Below are positions 25,982 to 33,544 of a stretch of 64,000 nt of DNA, in pieces. Made by a program: the position numbers and the translations under genes. The DNA is from Didemnitutus sp041906465 (lineage in GTDB: Bacteria > Verrucomicrobiota > Verrucomicrobiia > Opitutales > Opitutaceae), in NCBI GenBank assembly GCA_041906465.1, contig JAYRJE010000003.1:248001-312000 (forward strand), given 5' to 3'. The notes beneath the pieces are model-generated. The model did no database searches. It was not told the origin of the DNA and saw only the letters and a list, made by a program, of their open reading frames with translations. Each line of letters starts with the position of its first letter. Positions within the stretch are counted from its first letter, which is position 1.

Positions 25982-27370
25982 ATGTCCTCCGTCCCTCAGC
26001 CCGCCGCAGTCACCCCGACCGCCGGGGCCAAGAAAAAGTCCAAGAAACGCCTCTGGCTCATCCTCGGGGCCGTCGTGGTGCTCGGCGTGGTGATCGCCGC
26101 GGCGGCCGCCAAGGGCCGCGCCGCCGAGAAGCCGACCCAGGTCACGATCGAAAAAGCCTTCGTGAAGACCATCACGCACGTCGTGACGGCCACCGGCAAA
26201 ATTCAGCCCGAGACCGAGGTGAAAATTTCGCCCGAAGTCGCCGGTGAGCTCATCGAGATCCCCGTTGTGGAAGGCCAGACGGTGAAGAAGGGCGACCTGC
26301 TCGTCCGGATCAAGCCCGACTTCTACAAGGCGCAACTCGAGCAGCAGGAAGCCTCGCTCGCCTCGTCGCGCGCGAGCTCCGTGCTCAGCCAGGCCCGGCT
26401 CACCAAGGCCGAGCAGGACTTCAAACAGGCCAACGATCTCTACCAGAAAAAACTCATCTCCGACGCGGAGTTCACCGCGGCGCAGACCAATCTCAACGTG
26501 GCCAAAGCGGACTTCGAGTCCTCGCTCGCGCAGATTCGCCGCACCGAAGGCTCCGTCGACCAGTCGCGCGACCAGCTCAACAAGACCACGATCTACTCGC
26601 CCATGGATGGCTCGATCAGTTCCCTCACGAGCGAGGTCGGCGAACGCGTCGTCGGCACCAACCAATTCGCCGGCACCGAGATCATGCGCATCGCGAACCT
26701 CGCGAACATGGAAGTCCGCGTGAAGGTCAACGAGAACGACATCATCAACGTCAAAGTGGGCGATCACGCGATCGTGACCGTTGACGCGTTTCCAGGCCGT
26801 CGCTTCGAGGGCAAGGTCGCCGAGATTTCCAGCTCCGCGCTGTCGGCCGGTTCCAGCAGTAACAACGCCGCTGCGCTCGCCGCCTCCGCCTCCGACGAGG
26901 TGACGAACTTCCTCGTGAAAATCCGCATCACCGACAAGGACGTGAAACTCCGCCCGGGCATGAGTGCCACGGTCGACGTCGAGACCGAAACCGTCGCGAA
27001 TGTCGTGGCGGTTCCGATTCAATCCGTCACGGTCCGCGCCGAAGGCGGCAAGACCACCGAGGAACTGCAGCAGCAGAAATCCAAGGAGGCGAAGGAGCGC
27101 TCCGGCAACGATCTCGAGGTCGAGACCGAGAAGCGCAACGCCCGTCGCGATGCCGAGAAACTCCAGCGCGTGGTCTTCATCCGCCAGGGTGACAAAGTGG
27201 TCCTCCGCAAGGTCGAGACCGGCCTCGCTGACAACAGCCACATCGAAGTGAAGTCCGGTGTGAAAGCGGGCGAGGAAGTTGTCTCCGGCAGCTACGCCGC
27301 CATCAGCCGCAAGCTCAAGGACGGCGCCCGCGTGATGATCGAGACGCCCAAGAAGGAAGAAAACAAGTAA
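25982..27370 (+). CDS. periplasmic adaptor subunit of MacA/HlyD type
   Basis: A 462-residue membrane-fusion protein. A Lys-rich N-terminus is followed by one membrane anchor (about 20-40), then lipoyl/beta-barrel halves (VTATGKIQPETEVKISPEVAGELIEIPVVEGQTVKKGDLLVRI) split by a helical hairpin (about 105-195), and a membrane-proximal domain with an unusual Lys/Glu-rich helical insertion near 355-395. It should bridge the inner-membrane ABC permeases encoded downstream to an outer-membrane channel; no tolC lies in this operon. It heads the adaptor-ATPase-permease-permease run. Confidence 0.9.
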   Translation: MSSVPQPAAVTPTAGAKKKSKKRLWLILGAVVVLGVVIAAAAAKGRAAEKPTQVTIEKAFVKTITHVVTATGKIQPETEVKISPEVAGELIEIPVVEGQTVKKGDLLVRIKPDFYKAQLEQQEASLASSRASSVLSQARLTKAEQDFKQANDLYQKKLISDAEFTAAQTNLNVAKADFESSLAQIRRTEGSVDQSRDQLNKTTIYSPMDGSISSLTSEVGERVVGTNQFAGTEIMRIANLANMEVRVKVNENDIINVKVGDHAIVTVDAFPGRRFEGKVAEISSSALSAGSSSNNAAALAASASDEVTNFLVKIRITDKDVKLRPGMSATVDVETETVANVVAVPIQSVTVRAEGGKTTEELQQQKSKEAKERSGNDLEVETEKRNARRDAEKLQRVVFIRQGDKVVLRKVETGLADNSHIEVKSGVKAGEEVVSGSYAAISRKLKDGARVMIETPKKEENK

Positions 27371-27442
27371 CCCACGATAGGGCGCTGACTCCGCTCCGCG
27401 CCGCGGCGGCGAGGGGACTCGCCGCCTTACCTTCCGCCTCCC

Positions 27443-28177
27443 ATGTCCGTTCCCGCTCCCTCTTCCGCCGTCCCGCGCGACTACCGCACGCCCGGCCCGC
27501 TCGTCATCGACATCCGTGGAGTCACCAAACTCTACAAGATGGGCGAGGAGATCGTGCATGCGCTCCGCGGCGTCGCGCTGCAGGTCCACCGCAACGAATA
27601 CCTCGCCATCATGGGTCCGTCGGGCTCCGGCAAGTCGACGCTCATGAACATGCTCGGTTGCCTCGATACACCGACGAGCGGGCACTACCAGTTCGCCGGC
27701 AAGGACGTCTCGGCGATGACCGACGACGAACTCGCGGAGATCCGCAACCGTGAGATCGGTTTCGTTTTCCAAACGTTCAATCTCCTCCCGCGCTCCACTT
27801 CGCTCGCCAATGTCGAGCTTCCGCTGATCTACGCGGGCATCAGCCCGCACGAGCGGCACGAGAAAGCCATGCAGGCGCTGCACAACGTCGGCCTCGGCGA
27901 GCGCATGAGCCACAAGCCGAACGAACTTTCCGGCGGCCAGCGACAGCGCGTCGCCATCGCGCGCGCGCTCGTGAACAACCCTTCGATCATCCTTGCCGAC
28001 GAGCCGACCGGCAACCTCGACTCCCGCACCGGCGAGGAGATCATGCAGCTCTTCGAGGATCTCTACGCCCAGGGCAACACGATCATCGTCGTCACGCACG
28101 AAGAGGACATCGCGCGCCACGCCCGCCGCATCGTCCGGCTGCGCGACGGCCTGATCGAGAGCGACGTGAGGCAGTAG
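27443..28177 (+). CDS. ABC transporter ATP-binding protein, MacB/LolD type
   Basis: A 244-residue ATPase with Walker A GPSGSGKST, Q-loop FVFQTFNLLPRST, signature LSGGQRQR, Walker B IILADEPTGNLD and H-loop VTHEED. About 22 N-terminal residues precede the domain. Together with the adaptor and the two permeases it forms a MacAB-like tripartite exporter for peptides, lipids or antibiotics. Its stop is only 6 bases before the left arm of the four-helix-bundle cassette. Confidence 0.92.
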   Translation: MSVPAPSSAVPRDYRTPGPLVIDIRGVTKLYKMGEEIVHALRGVALQVHRNEYLAIMGPSGSGKSTLMNMLGCLDTPTSGHYQFAGKDVSAMTDDELAEIRNREIGFVFQTFNLLPRSTSLANVELPLIYAGISPHERHEKAMQALHNVGLGERMSHKPNELSGGQRQRVAIARALVNNPSIILADEPTGNLDSRTGEEIMQLFEDLYAQGNTIIVVTHEEDIARHARRIVRLRDGLIESDVRQ

Positions 28178-28183
28178 TGACGG

Positions 28184-28595
28184 ATTTTCGATTTTGGATT
28201 CTCGATTTTCGATTTCATGACCGAACGCGAACTCAAGGATCGGACAAAGGCCTTTGCCCTGCGCGTGTTGAAGCTCATCGACACGCTGCCGGACAGCCGT
28301 TCCGGTCGTGTGCTCGCGGGGCAGTTGGGCCGGTGTGGAACACCGGTGGGAGCAAACTATCGTGCCGCTTGTCGTTCACGCTCCACCGCTGAAATGATTT
28401 CCAGGTTGTCGATTGTGGAGGAGGAGGCCGACGAATCCGCCTTCTGGTTGGAACTGCTCGGCGATCACGGACTGATGCCTGCCGCAAAACTCGACGCTTT
28501 GTCGCGCGAAGCTGGCGAACTCACTGCGATCATGGTCGCCTCGCGTAAAACTCTCCAGGCCGGCAATCGAAAATCGAGAATCCAAAATCGAAAAT
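28184..28595 (+). mobile_element. four-helix-bundle passenger cassette bounded by 31-bp perfect inverted repeats
   Basis: Arms 28184-28214 and 28565-28595 are exact reverse complements, built from ATTTTCGATT-type words. They enclose a single small gene. The cassette exactly fills the gap between the ATPase and the permease: the right arm ends in the AT of the permease start codon, and the passenger gene's TGA overlaps that ATG. AT-rich arms stand out against the GC-rich operon. Confidence 0.75.
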
Positions 28596-28597
28596 GA
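28217..28597 (+). CDS. four-helix-bundle protein (23S rRNA intervening-sequence protein family)
   Basis: A 126-residue helical protein. The N-terminus ELKDRTKAFALRVLKLIDTL, the central GRVLAGQLGRCGTPVGANYRAACRSRS and the RLSIVEEEADESAFWLELL helix match the S23/IVP four-helix-bundle family (first found in 23S rRNA intervening sequences, also related to DGR Avd proteins). It is basic on one face and may bind nucleic acid; function outside rRNA is unknown. Its last ten residues come from the right inverted repeat (…RKSRIQNRK). The stop codon overlaps the permease ATG, coupling translation and preserving operon expression. Confidence 0.85.
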   Translation: MTERELKDRTKAFALRVLKLIDTLPDSRSGRVLAGQLGRCGTPVGANYRAACRSRSTAEMISRLSIVEEEADESAFWLELLGDHGLMPAAKLDALSREAGELTAIMVASRKTLQAGNRKSRIQNRK

Positions 28598-29844
28598 AAC
28601 GGCTCCTCTACGAGTTCAACGAATCCGTCCGCATCGCTTGGGCGCAGATTCGCGCGAACAAGATGCGCTCCGTCCTCACCGCGCTCGGCGTCATCATCGG
28701 CATCGTCGCGGTCACGCTGATGGGCACCGCGATCCGCGGCATCGACAAGGGCTTCGAGAACAGCCTCGCGATGCTCGGTGAGGACGTGCTCTACGTGCAG
28801 AAGTGGCCGTGGACCGGGGCGGAGGATTGGTGGAATTACGTCAACCGTCCGAATCCGCAGGCGCGCGAGGCGGCCGCGTTGAACCGGATCATCGCCGCCA
28901 CCGGCAAGTCCGAGTTGCTCTTCGCCGTGCCGTTCGCCGGCCGTTCGAGTGCGGTGAAATTCGGCGACGTGCGCATCAGCGGCGTCTACACCGGCGGCAC
29001 CGAAGCCGAATACGCCCAGCTCACCGGCACCGAATACGCCGAGGGGCGCATGTTCAACGACGCCGAAGCCGGCAGCGGGCGCCAGGTCTGCACGCTGGGC
29101 TTCGACGTCGCCGAGGCACTCTTCCAAGGCCGCTCGCCGCTGGGGCAAATGATCGCGATCAACGGCCAGCCCTTCGAAGTCATCGGCGTGTTCGCGAAGC
29201 AGGGCGAATTTCTCGGCATGTTCAGCATGGATAACTTCGTGCTCGTGCCGCTGAAGGCCTACGCAAAATACAATTCCATCCGGCGCGGCGTCGATATCCG
29301 CGTCAAGATCGCCGACAAGACCCGCCTCGCCGAGGCGAAGGAAGAACTCGTCGGCGCCATGCGCCGCGTGCGCGGCCAACAGCCCGGCGAGCGCGACAAT
29401 TTCACGATCAACGAACAGCAGGCGTTCAAAGCGCAGCTCGATCCGGTGAAGAACGGCATCGCGCTGGCGGGCCTGTTCATCACCGGCCTGTCGCTCTTCG
29501 TCGGCGCGATCGGCATCATGAACATCACGTTCGTGTCGGTGAAGGAGCGCACGAAGGAGATCGGCACGCGCAAGGCCCTCGGCGCGCGCCGCCGCAGCAT
29601 CCTCATGCAGTTCCTCGTCGAGGCCGTCTCGATCTGCCTCATCGGCGGCGTCATCGGCATGGGCATTTCGTTTTCGCTCTTCCTCATGGTCCGCGAAGCC
29701 GCGCCGAACTTCCCCGTGGCTTTTTCGCCGGACCTCGTGGTCATCAGCGTGATGGTGTCGGTCATCACCGGCGTCGTCTCCGGCTTCGCGCCCGCGTGGG
29801 GCGCCTCGCGCCTCGATCCTGTGGTCGCCCTGCGTTACGAGTAA
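28594..29844 (+). CDS. ABC transporter permease, MacB/FtsX type (first of two)
   Basis: A 416-residue FtsX-type permease: TM1 about 24-46, a periplasmic MacB_PCD domain (about 47-285), then three TMs in the FtsX core (about 290-405), which contains the family motif KERTKEIGTRKALGARRRSILMQF. It forms the membrane part of the MacAB-like exporter with the ATPase at 27443. ATG 28594 overlaps the cassette gene stop. The next permease begins two bases after its stop, implying a heterodimeric transporter. Confidence 0.9.
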   Translation: MKRLLYEFNESVRIAWAQIRANKMRSVLTALGVIIGIVAVTLMGTAIRGIDKGFENSLAMLGEDVLYVQKWPWTGAEDWWNYVNRPNPQAREAAALNRIIAATGKSELLFAVPFAGRSSAVKFGDVRISGVYTGGTEAEYAQLTGTEYAEGRMFNDAEAGSGRQVCTLGFDVAEALFQGRSPLGQMIAINGQPFEVIGVFAKQGEFLGMFSMDNFVLVPLKAYAKYNSIRRGVDIRVKIADKTRLAEAKEELVGAMRRVRGQQPGERDNFTINEQQAFKAQLDPVKNGIALAGLFITGLSLFVGAIGIMNITFVSVKERTKEIGTRKALGARRRSILMQFLVEAVSICLIGGVIGMGISFSLFLMVREAAPNFPVAFSPDLVVISVMVSVITGVVSGFAPAWGASRLDPVVALRYE

Positions 29845-29846
29845 CC

Positions 29847-31082
29847 ATGCAGCTCTCCGAAATCTTCAAGATGGCCTTCGGGTCGCTGGGCGTGAACAAG
29901 CTTCGCTCGGTGCTCACCATGCTGGGCATCACCATCGGCGTTTTCTCCGTCATCGGCGTGATGACGACCGTCACCGCGATGCGCTCGTCGATCGAGACCG
30001 GCCTGAGCTTTCTCGGCTCGAACATTTTCCAGTTCGCCAAATATCCCGTCTTCGGCGGCGGCGGTCCGGAAGGCCGCCGGCGTTACCAGATGCGGCGCGA
30101 CATCACCCTCGACCAGGCGATGCGCTACAAGCACGAGATGGAAGGCATCGCTGACGTGATTTGCCTGAAGGTCTTCGACGAAGGCGGCCAGGCGACCTAT
30201 GGCGGCCGCAAGACCACGCCCGACGTCCGGTTGGGCGGCAGCGATGAAAATTTCGTCACCGCGAACCAGTTCGACGTGCAGATCGGCCGCAACTTCACGC
30301 CCGGCGACATCGAACTCTCGCGCCCCGTCGCCATCATCGGCCAGGACATCGTCACGAAACTGTTCCCGGCGGAAAATGCGCTCGGCAAGACGATCAAGAT
30401 CAAGGAGCGCACCTACATTGTCATCGGCGTCTTCGCGCCGAAGGGACAGGCGTTCGGTGGCAGCTCCGACAACATCGCCATCATTCCCATCACGCGTTTC
30501 TTCGCCGACTACGGCGCCGAGCGGCGATCCATCAGCATCGCGACGCAGGCGCCGACGCAGCAGGTTTACAACGAGACGCTCGACAAGGCCATCACCGTCA
30601 TGCGCACCGTCCGCGGCCTGCAGGCGGAGAAGGAAAATGACTTCGAGGTCTACTCCAACGACTCGCTCATCGCCGCGTTCGCCAAGGTCGCCGACGCGGT
30701 ATCGGCGGGCTCGTTCGTGATCTCCGGCATCGCGCTGCTGGCGGCGGGGGTGGGCATCATGAACATCATGCTCGTCTCGGTCACGGAGCGGACGAAGGAA
30801 ATCGGCATCCGGAAATCGATCGGCGCGCGGAAGAAGAATATTCTCACCCAGTTTCTGGTCGAAGCCGTGGTGATTTCGCTCGCCGGCGGGCTGGTCGGCA
30901 TCCTGCTCGGTGTTTTGGCCGGCAACGGCCTCGCGCTGATGTTGAACGCCTCCCTCGTGTTCCCGTGGAATTGGGCGTTCATCGGCATTTTGGTGTGCTC
31001 CGGCATCGGCGTCGGTTTCGGCTTCTATCCGGCGTGGAAGGCGGCGGCGCTCGATCCGATCGAGGCGCTGCGCTTCGAGTAG
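29847..31082 (+). CDS. ABC transporter permease, MacB/FtsX type (second of two)
   Basis: A 411-residue paralogue of the preceding permease: TM1 about 20-42, a periplasmic domain with a Gly-rich loop near residue 70 (FGGGGPEG), and the FtsX core (MNIMLVSVTERTKEIGIRKSIGARKKNILTQFLVEA). ATG 29847 is used because the upstream in-frame extension lies inside the previous gene. With the first permease it likely forms a heterodimer. The operon probably ends here. Confidence 0.9.
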   Translation: MQLSEIFKMAFGSLGVNKLRSVLTMLGITIGVFSVIGVMTTVTAMRSSIETGLSFLGSNIFQFAKYPVFGGGGPEGRRRYQMRRDITLDQAMRYKHEMEGIADVICLKVFDEGGQATYGGRKTTPDVRLGGSDENFVTANQFDVQIGRNFTPGDIELSRPVAIIGQDIVTKLFPAENALGKTIKIKERTYIVIGVFAPKGQAFGGSSDNIAIIPITRFFADYGAERRSISIATQAPTQQVYNETLDKAITVMRTVRGLQAEKENDFEVYSNDSLIAAFAKVADAVSAGSFVISGIALLAAGVGIMNIMLVSVTERTKEIGIRKSIGARKKNILTQFLVEAVVISLAGGLVGILLGVLAGNGLALMLNASLVFPWNWAFIGILVCSGIGVGFGFYPAWKAAALDPIEALRFE

Positions 31083-31184
31083 GGGCGACCATGGCCGCGA
31101 CGTTCGCGGCGGTCCGCAAAATCACGTAGCCCGCACCTGCGTGGTTGCGGCGGCTCACCTTCGGCGTTCGTATCGCGCGGACCT

Positions 31185-33524
31185 GTGAAATTTACCCTGA
31201 AGCTCAACCCCGCGTGGCGGCGCCATCTGCCTCCGGGCGATCGCCGCATTTGGCTGCTCCGCTCCATCGCGCTCCGCCTCGACCGCGGCATGAAGCTTGC
31301 GTGCACGGCGGAAATTCTGTGGAAGCGCCTCCTCGCTCTCGCCGCCGGCAGCTTTGTTCTGGTCTATCTTCTGGCGGCGTCGGCCCTTTACTATTGGTGG
31401 GACCGTGTTCCGGGCAACCAGGTGACCTGGTTCGACGTGGTGCTCGCGCCGGTGCGCAGTGAACAGCTGCGGCAAAAGCGCGGTGACAGCGCCATCGCGG
31501 CCGCCTTGATCCGCCTGCGCGAGCGCGACGGCGTCGAAGCCTATTACGGGCTCCGTGCGGGGCTCGCCCGCTCCCCCGCGAACGCTGCGGGTCGCGTGGC
31601 GCTCGCCCGGTTGATGCTCGGCGGCGATCCGCAAGGGGCGCTGACGATTTTGGAGAACGGTCTGGCCTACTCACCGAGCGACTTGGAACTGCTGCGCACG
31701 CTCTTCGCCGTTTATACGGCACAGCAGGCGAGGGCGGCGGCGCTTGCCACCACCGAAAAACTGCTCGCCAGTGCCCAACCGCCGCCGCTCGACGCGACGG
31801 CCCGGCTCTGGGTGATCCAAACGCGCGCCGCCTTGCTGCTCGCCGGACGCGAGCCAGCCAGCGCCGAACAGGCGTTGGCGCTCCTGCCGCCGGAGATGGA
31901 TGCGGCTCCGGAGTCGCGGAGCCGCTACCTGCGCTTCAACGCCCTCGTGCAACTGGGCCGCTATGACGACGCGCGCCGCCTGCTGCCCGATTTCCCGACC
32001 GCTTCCGGAGAGGCGGCTCGCGCGGCGGCCGATCTCGCAATCGCGGCCGGCGACGCGGCGGCGCTCGAGTCTGCGCTCACGCGATTGAAGGCGGCCGCTC
32101 CCGGTCAGCCGACGCCACTGATCTTCGCCTTCAACGCCTGGCATCAGATGAAGCGCCTGTCGCTGCGCGATCGCACCGAGGCGGAGTTCTTCAGTTTCTT
32201 CGGTGCCAGCGACGCGGCGCTTCAGCTCTTCGCGGCCACGGCCGTGAATCTCGAACTGCCCGATGTCGTGCGCCGCACCGAGCAAGTGGCCATGGCGAAC
32301 CGGCTCAGCCCGTTTGCGTTTCGTGTGCACCTCACCGAGCTGGCGCTGCGTCGCGGCGACGTGGACGAGGCGTTCCGGCGTTTGCGTGAGTGGGAACCGA
32401 CGATCGAGACGCTTGCGCCGACGCAGCGTTTTTACCCGGAGTTCGTCCGCCGTCTCGCGCGCGCGAGCGTGCCCGGCGGCGAGGCGCAGAGCGGAGGCCT
32501 GGTCAATCATCTCGGTGAACTGCGCGGTCGCGCCACGGTGGGCATGTATGAACTCGCCGTGAAGGTTCTCGCGCGGGCGGGCAATTGGGTGGGCAGCCGG
32601 GATGTCGTCGATCTCGGGCTGCGTCGCTACCCCGCCAGCGACCCGCTCCGGCGCCTGCGGCCGGAAATCGTCGCCGCGGCAGAAAAACAGGGAGCGGAAA
32701 AAGCGGCGGCGACACACGTGTCGGCCGCCGAAACTCCAGCGCTTGTGCCCGCGACCGCGGCGGAAGCCCTGGCCCGATTGGACGCGGCGTTGGCCATCGA
32801 AGCCTTCGGCACCGCGGGTGATCTGCTGCGCGCCATTCGCGTCGCGCGACCGGCTTGGCTCGATAGTGCGGCGACCGATCTGGCGCGGCGGGAGACGGAA
32901 CTGGCCGTGCTCGCGCAGGACCTCGCGACCGCACGCGTGCGGGTGCACACTTATCTCGAACGGCCTCGCCCCGAGGCCGATTTGCTGACGCTCGTGCAAC
33001 TGGCCGAGCGGCTGGCGCGGCGCGAACGCCTCGGCGAGGCGCGTTTGCTGCGCGACGAGATCCTGGCCATGCAGCCAGGCGACGCCGTCGGCCGCGCGTT
33101 CGAACGGCTGGCCTTGCCCGATGACCTCGCGGCGGTTTCCGCGACGGCAGACGCGACCTTCGCCGAGATCCATCGGGCGTTGCGGCAGAGCCGCGCGGAA
33201 GACGCCCTGCGACTGATCGAGCACGTGCGGCAGAAGTCGCCGCCGTGGCTGGCGGACGCCCGCGCCGAATTCGGCGTGGCTGAAGTGCGCGTGCGCCTCG
33301 CCCTCGACCAGCGGCCGCGTGCGTTGGTGGCGCTGAAGGAAGTCGTCATCCGCCCCGGTGCGTCGCGCGCCGCGGCGTTCAAGCTGGTGCGTCAGCTTCT
33401 GGCCGAAGGGCGGCCGGATACGGCGCAACTGTTCGCGCGCGAGATCGCCCGGCTGCTGCCGGACGACAAAGCCGCGGCGACGCTCGTGCGCGAGGCCTCC
33501 GCTCCGCTGCCGGGTGTTGAGTAA
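31185..33524 (+). CDS. large TPR-like membrane-anchored protein (paralogue 1)
   Basis: A 779-residue protein from GTG 31185. A short basic cytoplasmic N-terminus and one TM (about 47-70) are followed by a long alpha-helical, Ala/Leu/Arg-rich periplasmic region with degenerate helix-turn-helix repeats ('…ARLMLGGDPQGALTILENGLAYSPSDLELL…'), typical of tetratricopeptide solenoids. No catalytic motif. It is followed after 20 bases by a shorter paralogue with the same N-terminal pattern (W-R-R…LP…DRR-WLL…LR…W-K-R). Likely a scaffold; partners not visible here. Confidence 0.7.
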   Translation: MKFTLKLNPAWRRHLPPGDRRIWLLRSIALRLDRGMKLACTAEILWKRLLALAAGSFVLVYLLAASALYYWWDRVPGNQVTWFDVVLAPVRSEQLRQKRGDSAIAAALIRLRERDGVEAYYGLRAGLARSPANAAGRVALARLMLGGDPQGALTILENGLAYSPSDLELLRTLFAVYTAQQARAAALATTEKLLASAQPPPLDATARLWVIQTRAALLLAGREPASAEQALALLPPEMDAAPESRSRYLRFNALVQLGRYDDARRLLPDFPTASGEAARAAADLAIAAGDAAALESALTRLKAAAPGQPTPLIFAFNAWHQMKRLSLRDRTEAEFFSFFGASDAALQLFAATAVNLELPDVVRRTEQVAMANRLSPFAFRVHLTELALRRGDVDEAFRRLREWEPTIETLAPTQRFYPEFVRRLARASVPGGEAQSGGLVNHLGELRGRATVGMYELAVKVLARAGNWVGSRDVVDLGLRRYPASDPLRRLRPEIVAAAEKQGAEKAAATHVSAAETPALVPATAAEALARLDAALAIEAFGTAGDLLRAIRVARPAWLDSAATDLARRETELAVLAQDLATARVRVHTYLERPRPEADLLTLVQLAERLARRERLGEARLLRDEILAMQPGDAVGRAFERLALPDDLAAVSATADATFAEIHRALRQSRAEDALRLIEHVRQKSPPWLADARAEFGVAEVRVRLALDQRPRALVALKEVVIRPGASRAAAFKLVRQLLAEGRPDTAQLFAREIARLLPDDKAAATLVREASAPLPGVE

Positions 33525-33544
33525 GGAGATCAAGGGGAATTTTT

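Noticed and set aside
25865..28120. Long minus-strand frame (about 750 codons) antisense to adaptor and ATPase genes
   Set aside because: Low-complexity shadow; plus-strand genes have full MacA/ABC motifs.
28217..28597. Four-helix-bundle gene as part of a diversity-generating retroelement (Avd) or an rRNA intervening sequence
   Set aside because: No reverse transcriptase, template/variable repeats or rRNA nearby.
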